In this document: positions 8,773-17,719 of the stretch, piece by piece
Layout of the letters: each line of letters opens with the position of its first letter
Numbering within the stretch: the first letter of the stretch is position 1
Source of the DNA: CAZMNY01 sp964567745
GTDB lineage: Bacteria > Planctomycetota > Planctomycetia > Pirellulales > Pirellulaceae
Assembly (NCBI GenBank): GCA_964567745.1
Contig: CAZMNY010000035.1
Coordinates: forward strand, 1-64,000
Direction of reading: 5' to 3'
Length of the DNA stretch: 64,000 nt
The notes under the pieces: model-generated
Databases searched by the model: none
The model's input: the letters and a program-made list of their open reading frames with translations, nothing else
What the model was told of the DNA's origin: nothing
Made by a program: the position numbers and the translations under genes

Positions 8773-9312
8773 ATGCGAAAAACCTCTGCTTCCTTGACGA
8801 TGCTGGCCGCTTGCCTTGCGATCACCCAATTCACTGTTGCCGATGATTCAGCCCCCCAAAAAAAGCCGGCCAAGAGCAAGTGGGTTTTGGCGATGGAAAA
8901 GACATTCGAAAACTTGGACAAGGACAAGAATAAAGTTCTGTCATTCGACGAGTACAAAGGGAATCGGCGTAAACCGGAATCCATCGAGAAAGCCGAACAG
9001 ATATTCAAGCTGATCGATAAGGACAACGACAAGAAAGTGTCGCTGAGTGAATTCACAAACAAGCCCGCCGAGGCGCGATTCAAATTGATGGACCGCAACA
9101 ACGACGGTGGGATCACGTTCGATGAATACAAGGGCAAGCGGGAGAAGCCGGCAGAGGTTGAGGTGGCCGAGCGGCGATTCAAGCGGATGGACAGCGACGG
9201 GGACAAGAAGTTGACCGTGAAAGAACTCATCGCCGAACAGAAGAAGCAAAAGAAAAAGCCGACGAAAAAGAGGCCGCAACCAAAACGGCTCAAAGGCGCC
9301 GATAAGAAATAG
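8773..9312 (+). CDS. Secreted protein with four EF-hands
   Basis: 179 residues. Residues 1-23 are a signal peptide ending TQFTVADD. Four calcium-binding loops follow, at about 49-60 (DKDKNKVLSFDE), 82-93 (DKDNDKKVSLSE), 107-118 (DRNNDGGITFDE) and 140-151 (DSDGDKKLTVKE). The tail is highly basic (KKQKKKPTKKRPQPKR). It probably binds calcium outside the cytoplasm; the partner is unknown. It follows the selenoprotein by about 105 bases, and both end in or consist of EF-hands, so a shared role is possible. A good terminator follows at 9386-9430. Confidence 0.88.
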   Translation: MRKTSASLTMLAACLAITQFTVADDSAPQKKPAKSKWVLAMEKTFENLDKDKNKVLSFDEYKGNRRKPESIEKAEQIFKLIDKDNDKKVSLSEFTNKPAEARFKLMDRNNDGGITFDEYKGKREKPAEVEVAERRFKRMDSDGDKKLTVKELIAEQKKQKKKPTKKRPQPKRLKGADKK

Positions 9313-9385
9313 GATTGCCCCGATGCCGCGGAGCCAGCCAAACCTGATCGCAATGGGTGACCAGCGAACCGCAGGACGCAGGACG

Positions 9386-9430
9386 GAACGGCATGTCGGA
9401 CCAAACACAGACATGCCGTTCTTCATTTTG
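9386..9430 (+). terminator. Rho-independent terminator after the EF-hand gene
   Basis: GAACGGCATGTC (9386-9397) and GACATGCCGTTC (9410-9421) form a perfect 12-bp stem with a 12-base loop, followed by TTCATTTTG. It lies about 75 bases after the EF-hand stop codon. Confidence 0.75.
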
Positions 9431-9484
9431 CGAGGCTATTTCATTCGCCGACCGAGCGATTCGCGCGCTTACCGAGCCGTCGCG

Positions 9485-9968
9485 TCAGTTTCGCGACGAT
9501 TTCGATTTAGGGGATTTTGATCCGCGCTCGTCTGCGGCTAGGATTCGCTCCAAAATGTGTATCTTGGTTTGCGACTGAGACGTGCTGCGGCGGGCTTCGT
9601 TTACATCGCGAATGGAACTCTGCCCGGCCTTATATCGGGTCAGGGCGGCCTCCATGGCTGTCTGCCCGATGGCGAGATCCTTCTTGGCGCCTTCCAGCGT
9701 CAGGATCAGAACGGACTTGAGCAAATCGTAGCGGACCTTAGCGCATTCATATTCCAACTCGGCCTTGCGAAGTTCGCCTTCGGATATTGCACTTTGAGTC
9801 GAGACATGCTCGCAACCATGTATTCACTCTGCTCAACGGCAAAAGCGGCCTCGGTAACCGCATCGCCAATAACGCGACCACGCAATTGATAACAACCGCG
9901 GCGACGCAGTTCGCAACGTAAAGTAGATACCCGTCTATCGCGAGCCAATCTTGGAGCATCGGTATCAC
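9485..9968 (-). pseudogene. Gutted BlaR1-position membrane gene with coiled-coil tail
   Basis: The first frame starts at GTG 9968, whose GTGA overlaps the TGA of blaI (9967-9965). It encodes a membrane segment (DGYLLYVANCVAAVVINCVV). The frame then shifts to DAVTEAAFAVEQSEYMVASM (about 9800-9870), and again to EGELRKAELEYECAKVRYDL and AKKDLAIGQTAMEAALTRYK, a helical coiled-coil tail ending at 9485. In this position a BlaI gene normally has a BlaR1/M56 sensor protease. No zinc-peptidase motif (HExxH) and no sensor domain is present, so a large internal deletion plus frame breaks is the simplest reading. The identity as a former blaR1 rests on position. Confidence 0.55.
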
Positions 9969-10372
9969 TCCTTGTCTTTCGGTTTCCGCTTGCCGCGTTT
10001 GACTTCGAGAAGCCTGCGAAGCTTGGCGATCTCGTCCGCATGAAGTCGAGACGAGCCAACGAGACTCATCATCAGGTCACTCGCCGACCCGCCGAAGAAA
10101 TCGTCGACGAACTCGCCCGCCAAGTCACGAGCGGTCGCATCTCGCCCCTTCGTAGCGAAATACCGAAACCCACTGCCGATCTTCTTCCGACGCAACCAAT
10201 GACGCTTCTCCAAGCGGTCAACTTGGTTGAGCACCGTTGTTCTCGTCACTTCCCGATTGGCCGAGACCGCTTCCCAGATCTCGGTCACACTCACTCCTGG
10301 CGGATCCGCCTCCCACACCACGTCCATGATCTCGTGCTGAGCCGGCGTCAGCGAGCCTTCTGGGGTAACCAT
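9965..10372 (-). CDS. blaI: BlaI/MecI-family transcriptional repressor
   Basis: 135 residues. The N-terminal winged helix is typical: LTPAQHEIMDVVWEADPPG, SVTEIWEAV, REVTRTTVLNQVDRLEKRHW and GSGFRYFA. The C-terminal dimer arm (DLAGEFVDDFFGGSASDLM) follows. BlaI dimers bind dyad operators and are released when a BlaR1 partner cleaves them. Here the downstream partner is broken, so release by the usual route looks lost. GGTGAG precedes ATG 10372. Two perfect dyads lie 30-70 bases upstream (10402-10415 and 10428-10441), fitting autoregulation. The extra target, if any, is unknown; the next gene upstream, the sulfatase at 10617, is divergent and could be co-controlled. Confidence 0.9.
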   Translation of the reverse strand: MVTPEGSLTPAQHEIMDVVWEADPPGVSVTEIWEAVSANREVTRTTVLNQVDRLEKRHWLRRKKIGSGFRYFATKGRDATARDLAGEFVDDFFGGSASDLMMSLVGSSRLHADEIAKLRRLLEVKRGKRKPKDKE

Positions 10373-10401
10373 TTGCTCACCAAGCTTGAAAACTCAATTC
10401 A

Positions 10402-10415
10402 ACGACAACTGTCGT
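10402..10415. promoter_or_regulatory. BlaI operator candidate 1
   Basis: ACGACA-AC-TGTCGT: a perfect 6-bp dyad with a two-base spacer, 30 bases upstream of the blaI start. The core ACA...TGT matches BlaI/MecI-type operators. Confidence 0.75.
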
Positions 10416-10427
10416 CATGCTGAACAA

Positions 10428-10441
10428 ACGACACGTGTCGT
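10428..10441. promoter_or_regulatory. BlaI operator candidate 2
   Basis: ACGACA-CG-TGTCGT: the same perfect dyad as at 10402-10415, with its centre 26 bases further upstream. Two identical half-site pairs so close together are unlikely by chance. Confidence 0.75.
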
Positions 10442-10616
10442 CAAGAGAAAAATGGCGGCGGCCCAGAAAAAGAGCGCGGAGGACGGATCAGCAATAGAGC
10501 CTGCAAAAGAGAGCATTCTTGTCCGCCTGGCGGTGACCGCTCTCGGACAGACGCTCGACTTGCCATGTTACAATTTGCTCAATTCCCGAAACGATCAGTA
10601 GAGTGAGCCAAAGCTA

Positions 10617-12497
10617 ATGCGAAACTTATGTATTGCGACTCTCGTCATGGTCGCCGCGAACATCTGCCAAGCCGCCGACGAGCCAGCTCGACCGAATGTG
10701 CTTTGGATCGTGGCCGAAGATATGAGCCCGACGCTGGGGTGCTACGGCGACCGGTACGCGGACACGCCGAACATCGACGCGCTGGCCATGAGAAGTTTGC
10801 TCTACCGAAACGCTTTCGCGACCACTCCCGTCTGTTCGCCCGCGCGCGCCTGTTTGATTAACGGCGTGATCGCGACAAGCCAGGGCGCTCACCCGATGCG
10901 CTCGGAGTTCCCCATCCCGGAAGAAATGCTTGGCTTTCCCGCACTGCTGCGCGAGGCGGGGTATTTCACAAGCAACAACGTCAAGACCGATTACAACTCG
11001 GGCCGAGCTGACGAAATCATCGAGGCGTCGTGGTCGGAGAACGGCGAGCCGGCTCACTGGCGACACCGCAAGAAAGGACAACCCTTCTTCTCGGTGTTCA
11101 ACTTAATGACATCGCATCAGTCTCGCACGATGGTTTGGAGCTACCGGCAATTCCAAGAACAAGTCCAATCGAAACTGGCTGCGAAGCGGATTCACGATCC
11201 GGACAAGGCACCGCTCCCGCCTTACTACCCCGACACGCCTCTTGTGCGAAAAACGGTGGCGAGGTTTTACGATTGCGTTTCGGTAATGGATCAACAGGTT
11301 GGCGACTTGCTTGGACAACTAAAGGAAGATGGGCTCGAAGATTCGACCATCGTCTTTTTCTACTCTGACCACGGCTCCGGCATGCCGAGGCATAAACGTG
11401 CGTTACTCGACTCCGGCATGAAAGTGCCGCTACTGGTTCACTACCCCGATTCGCTAAGCCCGTCAGATTGGGGGCGAGGCGAACATACCGATCGCCTGGT
11501 CTGCTTTGAGGATTTTGCCAAAACGGTATTGAAGCTGGCCGACGTTAGGCCGCCAGCCTGGATGCGAGGCGCTTCATTCCTCGATGGCGCCAAACGTCGA
11601 TACGTTTTTGGCCACCGCGATCGAGTTGATGAAATTTGGGATATGGCACGATCGGTGCGAAGTAAACGATATCTCTATATCCGCAACTACATGCCGCATC
11701 TGGGTTACAACCAGCAGAGCGCCTGGATTGATCAAGGCGAGATCCGCAAGGACTTTTACGCCATGGCGGCGTCAGGAAAAATGAACGACGCTCAGCGTCA
11801 TTTTCTCTCCCCCACGCGCCCGGTCGAAGAACTTTACGACTGCCACGCCGATCCCCAAAACCTTCATAACCTGTTGATTGACGGGCGCGATCCCGATCAG
11901 CCCAAACACGCCGGTGCCCTAACTCACTTGCGAAGAGCTCACCAGCACCATCTCACAAGGTCGCGCGACCTGGGATTCATCGCCGAGACCGAATTGCGAA
12001 AAATACCCAAGTCCACGACGCCGGCTGATTGGGCGCGGCAATTGCCGAACCAATTCCGTTCGGCAATTCGAGCCGCCTCGTTGGTTGGTCGGGGCTCACA
12101 GGAACAACAGACCGATCTTTTGAGGTCGCAATATCCCTCCGTCCGTTATTGGGGCGCGGTTGGATTAACTGCGCAAGACTCACTCGACATCGACTCGATC
12201 GACGCACTGAAGAAGGCACTTGCGGATCGAAGTGAATGCGTACGTACGGAGGCGGCCAGCGCACTTGTGCGACACAAACACGGCGATGGCGCGCTGCCCG
12301 TTCTGGGAAAGCTACTGGACAATGAAGACACGACGGTCATCTTGCACGCGGCCCGGACGATCGAACTACTCGGTGAGCGAGCGCGGCCGCTCAAGCCGGT
12401 CATGCAGTCGCTGGCCGAGCGATATAAAGACAAACCGGGCGACCCGGCCTGGTTTATCCGGTTTACGACGAGCGGCTTTTTGTCACGATTGAAATGA
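10617..12497 (+). CDS. Secreted sulfatase with C-terminal HEAT-like repeats
   Basis: 626 residues. It has a signal peptide (residues 1-19) and an S1-type sulfatase fold: NVLWIVAEDMSP metal site, CSPAR at Cys73 (the formylglycine motif CxPxR), and FFYSDHGSGMPRHKRALLDS. It should hydrolyse sulfate esters, most likely on polysaccharide, in the periplasm or outside. After residue about 480 the sequence turns into helical repeats (LRSQYPSVRYWGAVGL, ALADRSECVRTEAASALVRH, LLDNEDTTVILHAARTIELL), HEAT-like, known on some planctomycete sulfatases. ATG 10617 follows GAGTGAGCCAAAGCTA. It is divergent from blaI, sharing a roughly 240-base region with the operators. Confidence 0.92.
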   Translation: MRNLCIATLVMVAANICQAADEPARPNVLWIVAEDMSPTLGCYGDRYADTPNIDALAMRSLLYRNAFATTPVCSPARACLINGVIATSQGAHPMRSEFPIPEEMLGFPALLREAGYFTSNNVKTDYNSGRADEIIEASWSENGEPAHWRHRKKGQPFFSVFNLMTSHQSRTMVWSYRQFQEQVQSKLAAKRIHDPDKAPLPPYYPDTPLVRKTVARFYDCVSVMDQQVGDLLGQLKEDGLEDSTIVFFYSDHGSGMPRHKRALLDSGMKVPLLVHYPDSLSPSDWGRGEHTDRLVCFEDFAKTVLKLADVRPPAWMRGASFLDGAKRRYVFGHRDRVDEIWDMARSVRSKRYLYIRNYMPHLGYNQQSAWIDQGEIRKDFYAMAASGKMNDAQRHFLSPTRPVEELYDCHADPQNLHNLLIDGRDPDQPKHAGALTHLRRAHQHHLTRSRDLGFIAETELRKIPKSTTPADWARQLPNQFRSAIRAASLVGRGSQEQQTDLLRSQYPSVRYWGAVGLTAQDSLDIDSIDALKKALADRSECVRTEAASALVRHKHGDGALPVLGKLLDNEDTTVILHAARTIELLGERARPLKPVMQSLAERYKDKPGDPAWFIRFTTSGFLSRLK

Positions 12498-12587
12498 GGA
12501 AGAGCTCACGAGTTCGTGTCGCTCGTCACGTTGCCGGACGAAAAGATGCAGGCTAAGAAGCGACGTGTTGCTTGCGCTGATATCGGT

Positions 12588-12620
12588 GCCCTGCCTGCGG
12601 CGGCGGGTTAAACGAATGCG
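12588..12620 (+). repeat. Dispersed repeat, copy 2
   Basis: GCCCTGCCTGCGGCGGCGGG followed by TTAAACGAATGCG. It matches the reverse complement of copy 1 closely and lies between two convergent genes. Confidence 0.65.
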
Positions 12621-12639
12621 ATTTTCTTAGAGTCGTCGC

Positions 12640-13419
12640 CTATGTGGCGCAGCGGAGCAGAACGCATTCGAATTCCGCTGAGATCTCGGAGGCCTTCGCT
12701 AGACTTTCTTCTCGATACGTTTCGCAGAGATCGTTGAGTTCCGTGCGAGTTAGCATTGTCTCGCTGCGAGCGAACACGCCGCCAGTGAATGCGGCAACTC
12801 GCAAATGCTCGAGCATCGCCTGCACCGAAGTGAAGGACTCCTCGAAATGCAAAGGCGCACAGAATTGCGTCGACAGCTCGGCCTCTTTCACGGCTCGCTG
12901 CACCTCGGCGATCGAAGGGAGTTGGCGGAGGGGTGTCTTGTTGGGCGCTATTTGTCGGCGAACGCAGTGCAAGCGAGCAAGCGTTCCGCGGGTCATGATC
13001 GCCGCCGATATTGAACCGGTGTCGTTTAACAAGCTCGCGCTTCGCCTGAGCACATCGGCGATCGAATCAGCCCAATGCAGGACGCAATTCGACGCGATGA
13101 GATCGAAGCCGCCCTCAAACATCTCGCGCGAAAGCCGATTCATGTCACCCAAAACCCAACTCACATTCGGCCCGTCGTCGGGTTGCTGCGAGCTCATCTC
13201 TTCCGACCATTCGAGTGCAGTGATATCCGCCGCGGGATAGGACGCGGCGAGCTTTGCTGTGAATTGGCCAGTGCCCGCGCCTAATTCAAGAATGTTTTGA
13301 ACCGGTGCGTCGCAGGGCAGGGCCCGTTCGGCGAGCTCGTTGGCAATGCGCCCTTGGATCCGCGCCGAACGGCCGTAGGAGTCGGCATTGCGGGCGAAGT
13401 AACTTCGAACGTCGTTCAT
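12640..13419 (-). CDS. bioC: BioC-like SAM methyltransferase (malonyl-ACP O-methyltransferase)
   Basis: 259 residues. The N-terminus YFARNADSYGRSARIQGRIA matches the BioC signature (F-x-R-A-A-x-Y, A-x-x-Q). ILELGAGTGQFTAKL is the SAM-binding loop, ITALEWSEEM motif II, and FDLIASNCVLHWAD the catalytic-side strand. In biotin synthesis BioC methylates the malonyl-ACP carboxyl so that fatty-acid enzymes can build pimelate. No other bio gene is nearby; the gene sits 16 bases after the sulfatase stop on the same strand, which is unlikely to be functional coupling. A generic class I methyltransferase is the alternative. Confidence 0.75.
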   Translation of the reverse strand: MNDVRSYFARNADSYGRSARIQGRIANELAERALPCDAPVQNILELGAGTGQFTAKLAASYPAADITALEWSEEMSSQQPDDGPNVSWVLGDMNRLSREMFEGGFDLIASNCVLHWADSIADVLRRSASLLNDTGSISAAIMTRGTLARLHCVRRQIAPNKTPLRQLPSIAEVQRAVKEAELSTQFCAPLHFEESFTSVQAMLEHLRVAAFTGGVFARSETMLTRTELNDLCETYREESLAKASEISAEFECVLLRCAT

Positions 13420-13435
13420 TGTTTGCTGACTGACA

Positions 13436-14911
13436 CTACTTCGGCTTCGTTAACTTGCGAACAGGCACATAATTCGGGTTGGCCTGTAGCTTGCTCGCGC
13501 CCATGCGAGATTGCCATTCTCGCAACAATTGCCTTAGCCGACGAGTCGTCTGGGGGCGTTTTTTGCTGAGGTCCACACGTTCGCCGACATCTTCGCGCAA
13601 GTTGTAGAGTTCGACTTGGCCGAATTCATAGAGCTCGATCAGTTTCCATTCGCCGTCGCGCACTGCGGCACCCGGCGTCCAGGTCGATCCGTGGTAGTGG
13701 GGATAATGCCAAAAGAGCGGTCGAGGCTCTTGTCTCTTTCCACGAAGCGAAGGGACGAGCGAAATTCCATCGACATGCACCTCGGGCTTCAGGGAAAGGC
13801 CGGCCAGTTCGAGAATCGTGGGGAAGAAATCCATACTCACCACCGGATCATCACACTGACTTCCAGCTCGCGAAACGCCAGGAGCTCGAATCAGCATCGG
13901 TTCGCGAATGCCGCCTTCGTACAGCCAGCCCTTTCCCGCTCGCAACGGCAGATTGGATGTCGGCCCTGGCCGAGGTTTTGTGCACAAGCCGCCGTTGTCG
14001 GAGAAAAACATCACCACGGTGTTATCGGTCAACTTCAAGTCGTCGAGCTTGGCGAGCACTTGTCCAACGCTGTCGTCGACGGCCGCCACCATCGATGCGT
14101 AGTCGGGGTTGTCTTGGCGAGTTCGCGATACGCCTCGGTGTTCGCTAATCGGTTCGGACGCCTCACTGAATTGCTTTTCCGCCTTGAGACGATAATGATC
14201 GACGCGTTTTCGGTAGGGCTGGATCGGCGTGTGCACGTTGTAATAGGAAAGATAGAGCAAGAACGGTTTCTCTTTGTTTTGCTTCTCGAGAAAACGAATC
14301 GACTCGCTCGTGAGCCGTTCGGTGAGATACTCGACCTTGTTACGAGCTTTCAAGTGCGGATTCCTCCAGGGCCCGTAATAGCCGCCGGGCGGAGAGCCGA
14401 CGTGAAAGCCGCCGATGTTGATGTCGAAACCCTGATCGGTTGGCAGCGATCCCTCTCCGCCTAGGTGCCATTTACCGGCGAAGAACGTAGCGTATCCGTT
14501 TTCCTTTAGGACTTCGGCAATCGTCACTTCCTTAAGAGCGAGTGAGTCGCGATCATCGACATGTTGAAACCGCGGGTTCTTCACTCTCTTTGTCGTCATA
14601 CCCGGAATCCAGTCGGTAACGTCGACGCGCACGGGGTGCCTGCCTGTCAGAATGCTCGCTCTTGTTGGCGAGCAAACAGGGCAGGCCGCATAACCTTGAT
14701 TGAACCGAGTGCTCGAGTTGGCCAGCGCGTCGATATTGGGCGTCTCGTGGAACTGACTTCCGTAAACGCCGAGATCGGCCCAGCCGAGATCGTCGACCAG
14801 GAAGAAGACGAAATTACGCCGATCGGAATCATCCGCGGTCGCCGATTGAGCCGCGCCGCCAACGAGCGACAATGCAGCCAAGCAACACAGCTTCGAGAAA
14901 AACGCGGGCAT
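13436..14911 (-). CDS. Secreted arylsulfatase
   Basis: 491 residues. It has a signal peptide to about residue 27, then NFVFFLVDDLGWADLGVYGS (metal-binding Asp pair), CSPTR at Cys80 (formylglycine motif followed by ASILTGRHP), GKWHLGGEG, and MFFSDNGG as the distal metal site. It should cleave sulfate esters of algal or animal polysaccharides outside the cytoplasm; the specific sulfate position cannot be told. The GH88-like gene upstream on the same strand (15006-16388, 94 bases away) suggests a shared role in breaking down sulfated uronate-containing polymers. Confidence 0.93.
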   Translation of the reverse strand: MPAFFSKLCCLAALSLVGGAAQSATADDSDRRNFVFFLVDDLGWADLGVYGSQFHETPNIDALANSSTRFNQGYAACPVCSPTRASILTGRHPVRVDVTDWIPGMTTKRVKNPRFQHVDDRDSLALKEVTIAEVLKENGYATFFAGKWHLGGEGSLPTDQGFDINIGGFHVGSPPGGYYGPWRNPHLKARNKVEYLTERLTSESIRFLEKQNKEKPFLLYLSYYNVHTPIQPYRKRVDHYRLKAEKQFSEASEPISEHRGVSRTRQDNPDYASMVAAVDDSVGQVLAKLDDLKLTDNTVVMFFSDNGGLCTKPRPGPTSNLPLRAGKGWLYEGGIREPMLIRAPGVSRAGSQCDDPVVSMDFFPTILELAGLSLKPEVHVDGISLVPSLRGKRQEPRPLFWHYPHYHGSTWTPGAAVRDGEWKLIELYEFGQVELYNLREDVGERVDLSKKRPQTTRRLRQLLREWQSRMGASKLQANPNYVPVRKLTKPK

Positions 14912-15005
14912 ATCGATCGCCTCTCACTTCACTTCAAAGTTGAACCCACTGAACAAGAGTTCTGCGCGGCTCATGTCCGAGCGTAGTCCATTCCAGACGA
15001 CGCGG

Positions 15006-16388
15006 CTACAGCTTGGCGTTTTCTAAGAAGAAAGTTGGGTATCGCCCGCCATCCGCAATGCGCTCTATCAAGTACGCCACCTCGAGCAGGTGGTAATCGC
15101 CCCACATCGACGATTCCCCCGCCGCTACGGTGCAGCCGTCCGGCACGTGATCCCAATGATTGGGCCAGTGATAAATGCTGTGTAGCAGGAGGCCCTCGTG
15201 ATTCTGTTTCGTCGCCAGGTAAGGTTCATCGAACAGAGTCGCCGACAGAGTCAGGCCCGCTTGCGTGTATCGCTTGCCTTGGCTCACGCCGAGATGGCGG
15301 CCGAGCCGAATCAATCCCTGCGCCGCGATCGCGGACGCCGACGAATCGACGGGCTCGTGGGGGTTGTGCGGATCCGCCGCCTTAGACCGCCAGTCGCCAA
15401 GCTGCCAGAGGCCAGGGGCGCCATCGTCCCAATAGGTGACTCCGTCGAGCGCAGACGCCTCCTCGAGATAGTGCTCGCTAGTATCAACGGCACATCGCAA
15501 GTACTCCTCCAAGACGTCCGCTTTCGTTCTCCCAATGGCCGCGTATTCGGAGGACGGAAGCGATTTCGCGAACTCAAGTTGCTCGGCGTAACCAAGCATC
15601 GCCCAAGCCAACCCACGCGTCCACGTCGAGTAAGGCGAATAACCTTGTTGTGTCGCTCGAGAGCGAAAATTCCCATCCTTCGTATTGAATGTTCCCTCAT
15701 GCGCCGTTCGCCCTCGCACATCGTAGAGGTGCTTGGAATCGCCATGGAACACGATGTACTTCGACGTCGCCATGGCATGCTGAATGGAACGCTCGAGCAA
15801 GTTGTGGCGGACGTCGTTTTCTCCCATCAAGCAATGGCCCAATTGATGGGCCACGCCGAGTATCCGCAGCGTCCGCATCGTATCGATGAAGAGCGAATGC
15901 GGCCCATTAAATGAATGGATGAATCCGAGTCCGCAGTTTGTGCTTGTCCACCTGGCGGCTTGCACGGCACCCGACACGCAGATCGCGTTTTCATACGCTT
16001 TCCGCTCCCAACCGTCTTCCGACATCCGCTGTTCATGCAACAGGCGCAACAAGTGGCCGTACGTGGAGAGGTTGTTGAACCCGTGGTCATGCACTCCGAT
16101 GTGGGTCACATGCGGCAGCATTCGCTCAGTGGTTCGTTGCTTACCGAGCTGCAGCAGCGTTGAATCATTGGTTGAATCACCGCAGAGAATCATGCAGCCG
16201 TACTGGAACCCTTGAGTCCACTCGGTCCAGCCACGTGTCGCGTAGCGGCCGTTTACGGTGAAGACGGGCGTGCCTTGCGTGACGTCCCAAGTCTGATCCA
16301 ATCGCGATGACTTTTCCGCCCCCAATGCCAACACTCGTCTCGCCGCCGGCAAGACCGCACTCGGTTTCAGTTGCTCGTCAATCTTCAT
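15006..16388 (-). CDS. GH88-like unsaturated glucuronyl hydrolase
   Basis: 460 residues with no obvious signal peptide, so probably cytoplasmic. Blocks typical of the GH88 (alpha/alpha)6 barrel are GRYATRGWTEWTQGFQYGCM near the N-terminus, THIGVHDHGFNNLSTYG, QQGYSPYSTWTRGLAWAMLG, GVTYWDDGAPG and PVDSSASAIAAQGLIRLG. Such enzymes remove the unsaturated uronic acid left by polysaccharide lyases through vinyl-ether hydration. The adjacent sulfatase fits desulfation of the same material. The catalytic Asp residues could not be assigned with certainty by eye. Confidence 0.8.
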   Translation of the reverse strand: MKIDEQLKPSAVLPAARRVLALGAEKSSRLDQTWDVTQGTPVFTVNGRYATRGWTEWTQGFQYGCMILCGDSTNDSTLLQLGKQRTTERMLPHVTHIGVHDHGFNNLSTYGHLLRLLHEQRMSEDGWERKAYENAICVSGAVQAARWTSTNCGLGFIHSFNGPHSLFIDTMRTLRILGVAHQLGHCLMGENDVRHNLLERSIQHAMATSKYIVFHGDSKHLYDVRGRTAHEGTFNTKDGNFRSRATQQGYSPYSTWTRGLAWAMLGYAEQLEFAKSLPSSEYAAIGRTKADVLEEYLRCAVDTSEHYLEEASALDGVTYWDDGAPGLWQLGDWRSKAADPHNPHEPVDSSASAIAAQGLIRLGRHLGVSQGKRYTQAGLTLSATLFDEPYLATKQNHEGLLLHSIYHWPNHWDHVPDGCTVAAGESSMWGDYHLLEVAYLIERIADGGRYPTFFLENAKL

Positions 16389-16482
16389 GTATCGTCCCGC
16401 TTCAAATCGTTTTTCATTAGGCGTCTCAAAAAATGGGGCGCCAGTTTCTTACTCGCCCAACATGGCTTGTCGTTTGGCTAAT

Positions 16483-17699
16483 TCATGGCGGCAGTCGCGC
16501 AAGTATATCACGGCCGCCAAGAAGACATCGGCGCGTTTCGGCCAACGCTCCGCGCGCGAGCAAGTCCATGAGCCCCACGCCGGTAATGTATCCCTGATTC
16601 GTCAGCCGCGCAATCTCGGTTGTAATTGTATTGTTAACGCCTTGACGCTGAGAGGACTCGCCAGACAACATGGCGGCAATCCATCGTCGAGCAAGCGGGT
16701 CGAGCGGGTCGTCTCCCTCGGAATCGCCAAGCCTCGGTAGCACTGTGGGCATGTCAACTGAATTGGTCAAGTGCTTCCGCTGCAATTCATCAAACCCCAG
16801 AAACACTCGTCCGTCCAGTGCATCGGGCAGGTCGAGCGTCGGAGCCTTGTCTGTCTGCACGACTCGCCCCGACTTCTTTGCTTGAGCCGAAGCCGCCTCC
16901 GCTTCTAGGTCGACGTCTACTCTCGGTCCGAGCGCAAGTGGGAAAACGACGTTGGGATTCTGTAGATCGAGACGGCCGATCACACGCAATCTCAAGCCGG
17001 GCGAGTGGGCGAGCAAGCTAAGATTTTCGCGAAACTTGAGCGTCTCGTTTTCGTTCTCGATTGCGAGTCGTATCGAAATCGAGTCGGTATTGAATAACAG
17101 TTCCGCACCAGCCGCGCCGACACCGGACCCTTGCAGGAACACAAAGTCCCAGCCCGCCTCTCCGGCGTCTTCCGGAATGGAAGCAACTCGGTCTGAAGGA
17201 CGACACCAGCCCCCGTAAGTCCAGCCCGGAGCAATCGTGAAACGCTCCCGGCCAATTGCTCGCAGGTGCCGCCTTCGGCATCGCCTGGTGGACTCGATTC
17301 CTCAGCTAACTCGACGGACTCGGCGACAATGTTGTCGGCTTCCTCGATCTGGCTGTCGCTGTCGCCCGGGGCCGCCAAAAGCCCAATAGCGAACCACCCA
17401 CCGATTGCGACAACGGCAATTCCCAGCGAACCGAGCGCTATGGGGACTGCAAGTTTGGCAATCCGCTGTTCTCGCATCGCGTCCACGCCCGACGATGCTG
17501 CGCCTACATATTGCGGATTCTGAATTGGGACCGAAGGAAGATAGTTTTGTAATTCAAGACTCTCCAGCCCTTGGTCTTGCACCGGTATATGGATGATGTT
17601 GCCGCAATTTGGGCAAGGCACCTGCTGACCCGCAAGATGCAGTTGCGCTCCAAAGCGGCTTCCGCAGGAACAAGCAACGGCGATCTTCTCGTCAGACAT
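16483..17699 (-). pseudogene. Zinc-ribbon single-pass membrane protein with a frame break
   Basis: The first frame, from ATG 17699, has one zinc ribbon (CSCGSRFGAQLHLAGQQ, then CPNC; residues 10-33). A membrane segment follows near AVPIALGSLGIAVVAIGGWF, then an acidic stretch (EEADNIVAESVELAEESSPP) to about 17265. The sense then moves to another frame, LRAIGRERFTIAPGWTYGGW, VASIPEDAGEAGWDFVFLQG and onward to ...RDILARLPP at 16483. The two parts read as one protein of about 400 residues. The ribbon is the same type as in the protein at 2589. One indel around 17250-17270 explains it; sequencing error is as likely as decay. The function is unknown. Confidence 0.65.
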
Positions 17700-17719
17700 C
17701 GTGAAACAGGCCAGACTGT

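Noticed and set aside
10452..10601. Short plus-strand frame upstream of the sulfatase
   Set aside because: It overlaps the BlaI operator/promoter region, has no ribosome site and no recognisable sequence.
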